Part shown: positions 30,556 to 30,634 of the stretch, in pieces
How positions within the stretch are numbered: position 1 is the stretch's first letter
How the letters are laid out: each line of letters opens with the position of its first letter
Source of the DNA: DAOPZC01 sp035353175
GTDB lineage: Bacteria; Verrucomicrobiota; Kiritimatiellia; RFP12; UBA1067
Direction of reading: 5' to 3'
Assembly (NCBI GenBank): GCA_035353175.1
Contig: DAOPZC010000058.1
Coordinates: 1-30,634, forward strand
Length of the DNA: 30,634 nucleotides
Notes under the pieces: generated by a model
Seen by the model: only the letters and a program-made list of their open reading frames with translations
Told to the model about the DNA's origin: nothing
Databases searched by the model: none
Translations under genes and position numbers: made by a program

Positions 30556-30634
30556 TTCGCAATTTCCGAAACTGCCATTCCGCGAAGCGCAAAATGAAAC
30601 GCACGCGTCGGAAAGAAAGGCGGCTCCGACTGAG

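Noticed and set aside
1..30634. CRISPR arrays, tRNA or rRNA genes, and known insertion sequences
   Set aside because: I saw no spaced direct-repeat array, no cloverleaf-like segment in the intergenic gaps and no transposase reading frame.

Overview
This GC-rich window (about 60-65% by eye) looks like a chromosomal stretch from an anaerobic or facultative Gram-negative bacterium of the PVC group. Kiritimatiellota or another Verrucomicrobiota-like lineage is my best inference. The pointers are a secreted SHD1-domain protein, a secreted two-module PPC-like protein, a Tat-exported Gfo/Idh/MocA oxidoreductase, a secreted GH92 alpha-mannosidase, a pyruvate formate-lyase activase and a complete F1Fo ATP synthase operon. 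There is no rRNA, tRNA, CRISPR array, transposase or phage gene.

Layout. Positions 1-1818 (minus) hold an NtrB/NtrC-like pair: a soluble PAS histidine kinase followed by a sigma-54 activator cut by the window edge. Positions 1957-3430 (plus) hold the SHD1 protein and a small eRF1-domain-3-like protein with a near-consensus promoter. Positions 3636-5930 (minus) encode the GH92 mannosidase, divergent from mutM (6020-6865, plus). Positions 6931-11868 (minus) carry a PPC-like secreted protein, an animal-type UDP-glucose dehydrogenase and a Gfo/Idh/MocA oxidoreductase. The 461-base gap 11869-12329 contains two divergent promoters around a REPIN/MITE-like inverted-repeat element. A large hybrid sensor kinase with a periplasmic solute-binding domain follows (12330-15182, plus).

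Positions 15205-18032 (minus) encode an iron-sulfur flavoprotein, a secreted PHB-depolymerase-like esterase and gltX. Divergent from gltX is an esterase-pflA pair (18156-19731, plus). Next are a zinc-ribbon/PTS-EIIA fusion and a dCMP deaminase (19810-21386, minus), an amidohydrolase (21541-22377, plus) and a TPR protein (22467-23870, minus), the last two separated by a strong bidirectional terminator. Positions 24019-30387 (minus) are atpBEFHAGDC in canonical order, with a promoter at 30526-30555 and a shortened epsilon subunit.

The ATP synthase subunits form one complex. Most other genes are short independent units, and many have recognisable sigma-70-type promoters. The observations most worth follow-up are the REPIN-like element, the zinc-ribbon/EIIA fusion, the animal-type UGDH, the eRF1-like small protein and two promoters whose geometry predicts leaderless or nearly leaderless mRNAs. 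I found no clear-cut new defence or mobile system.
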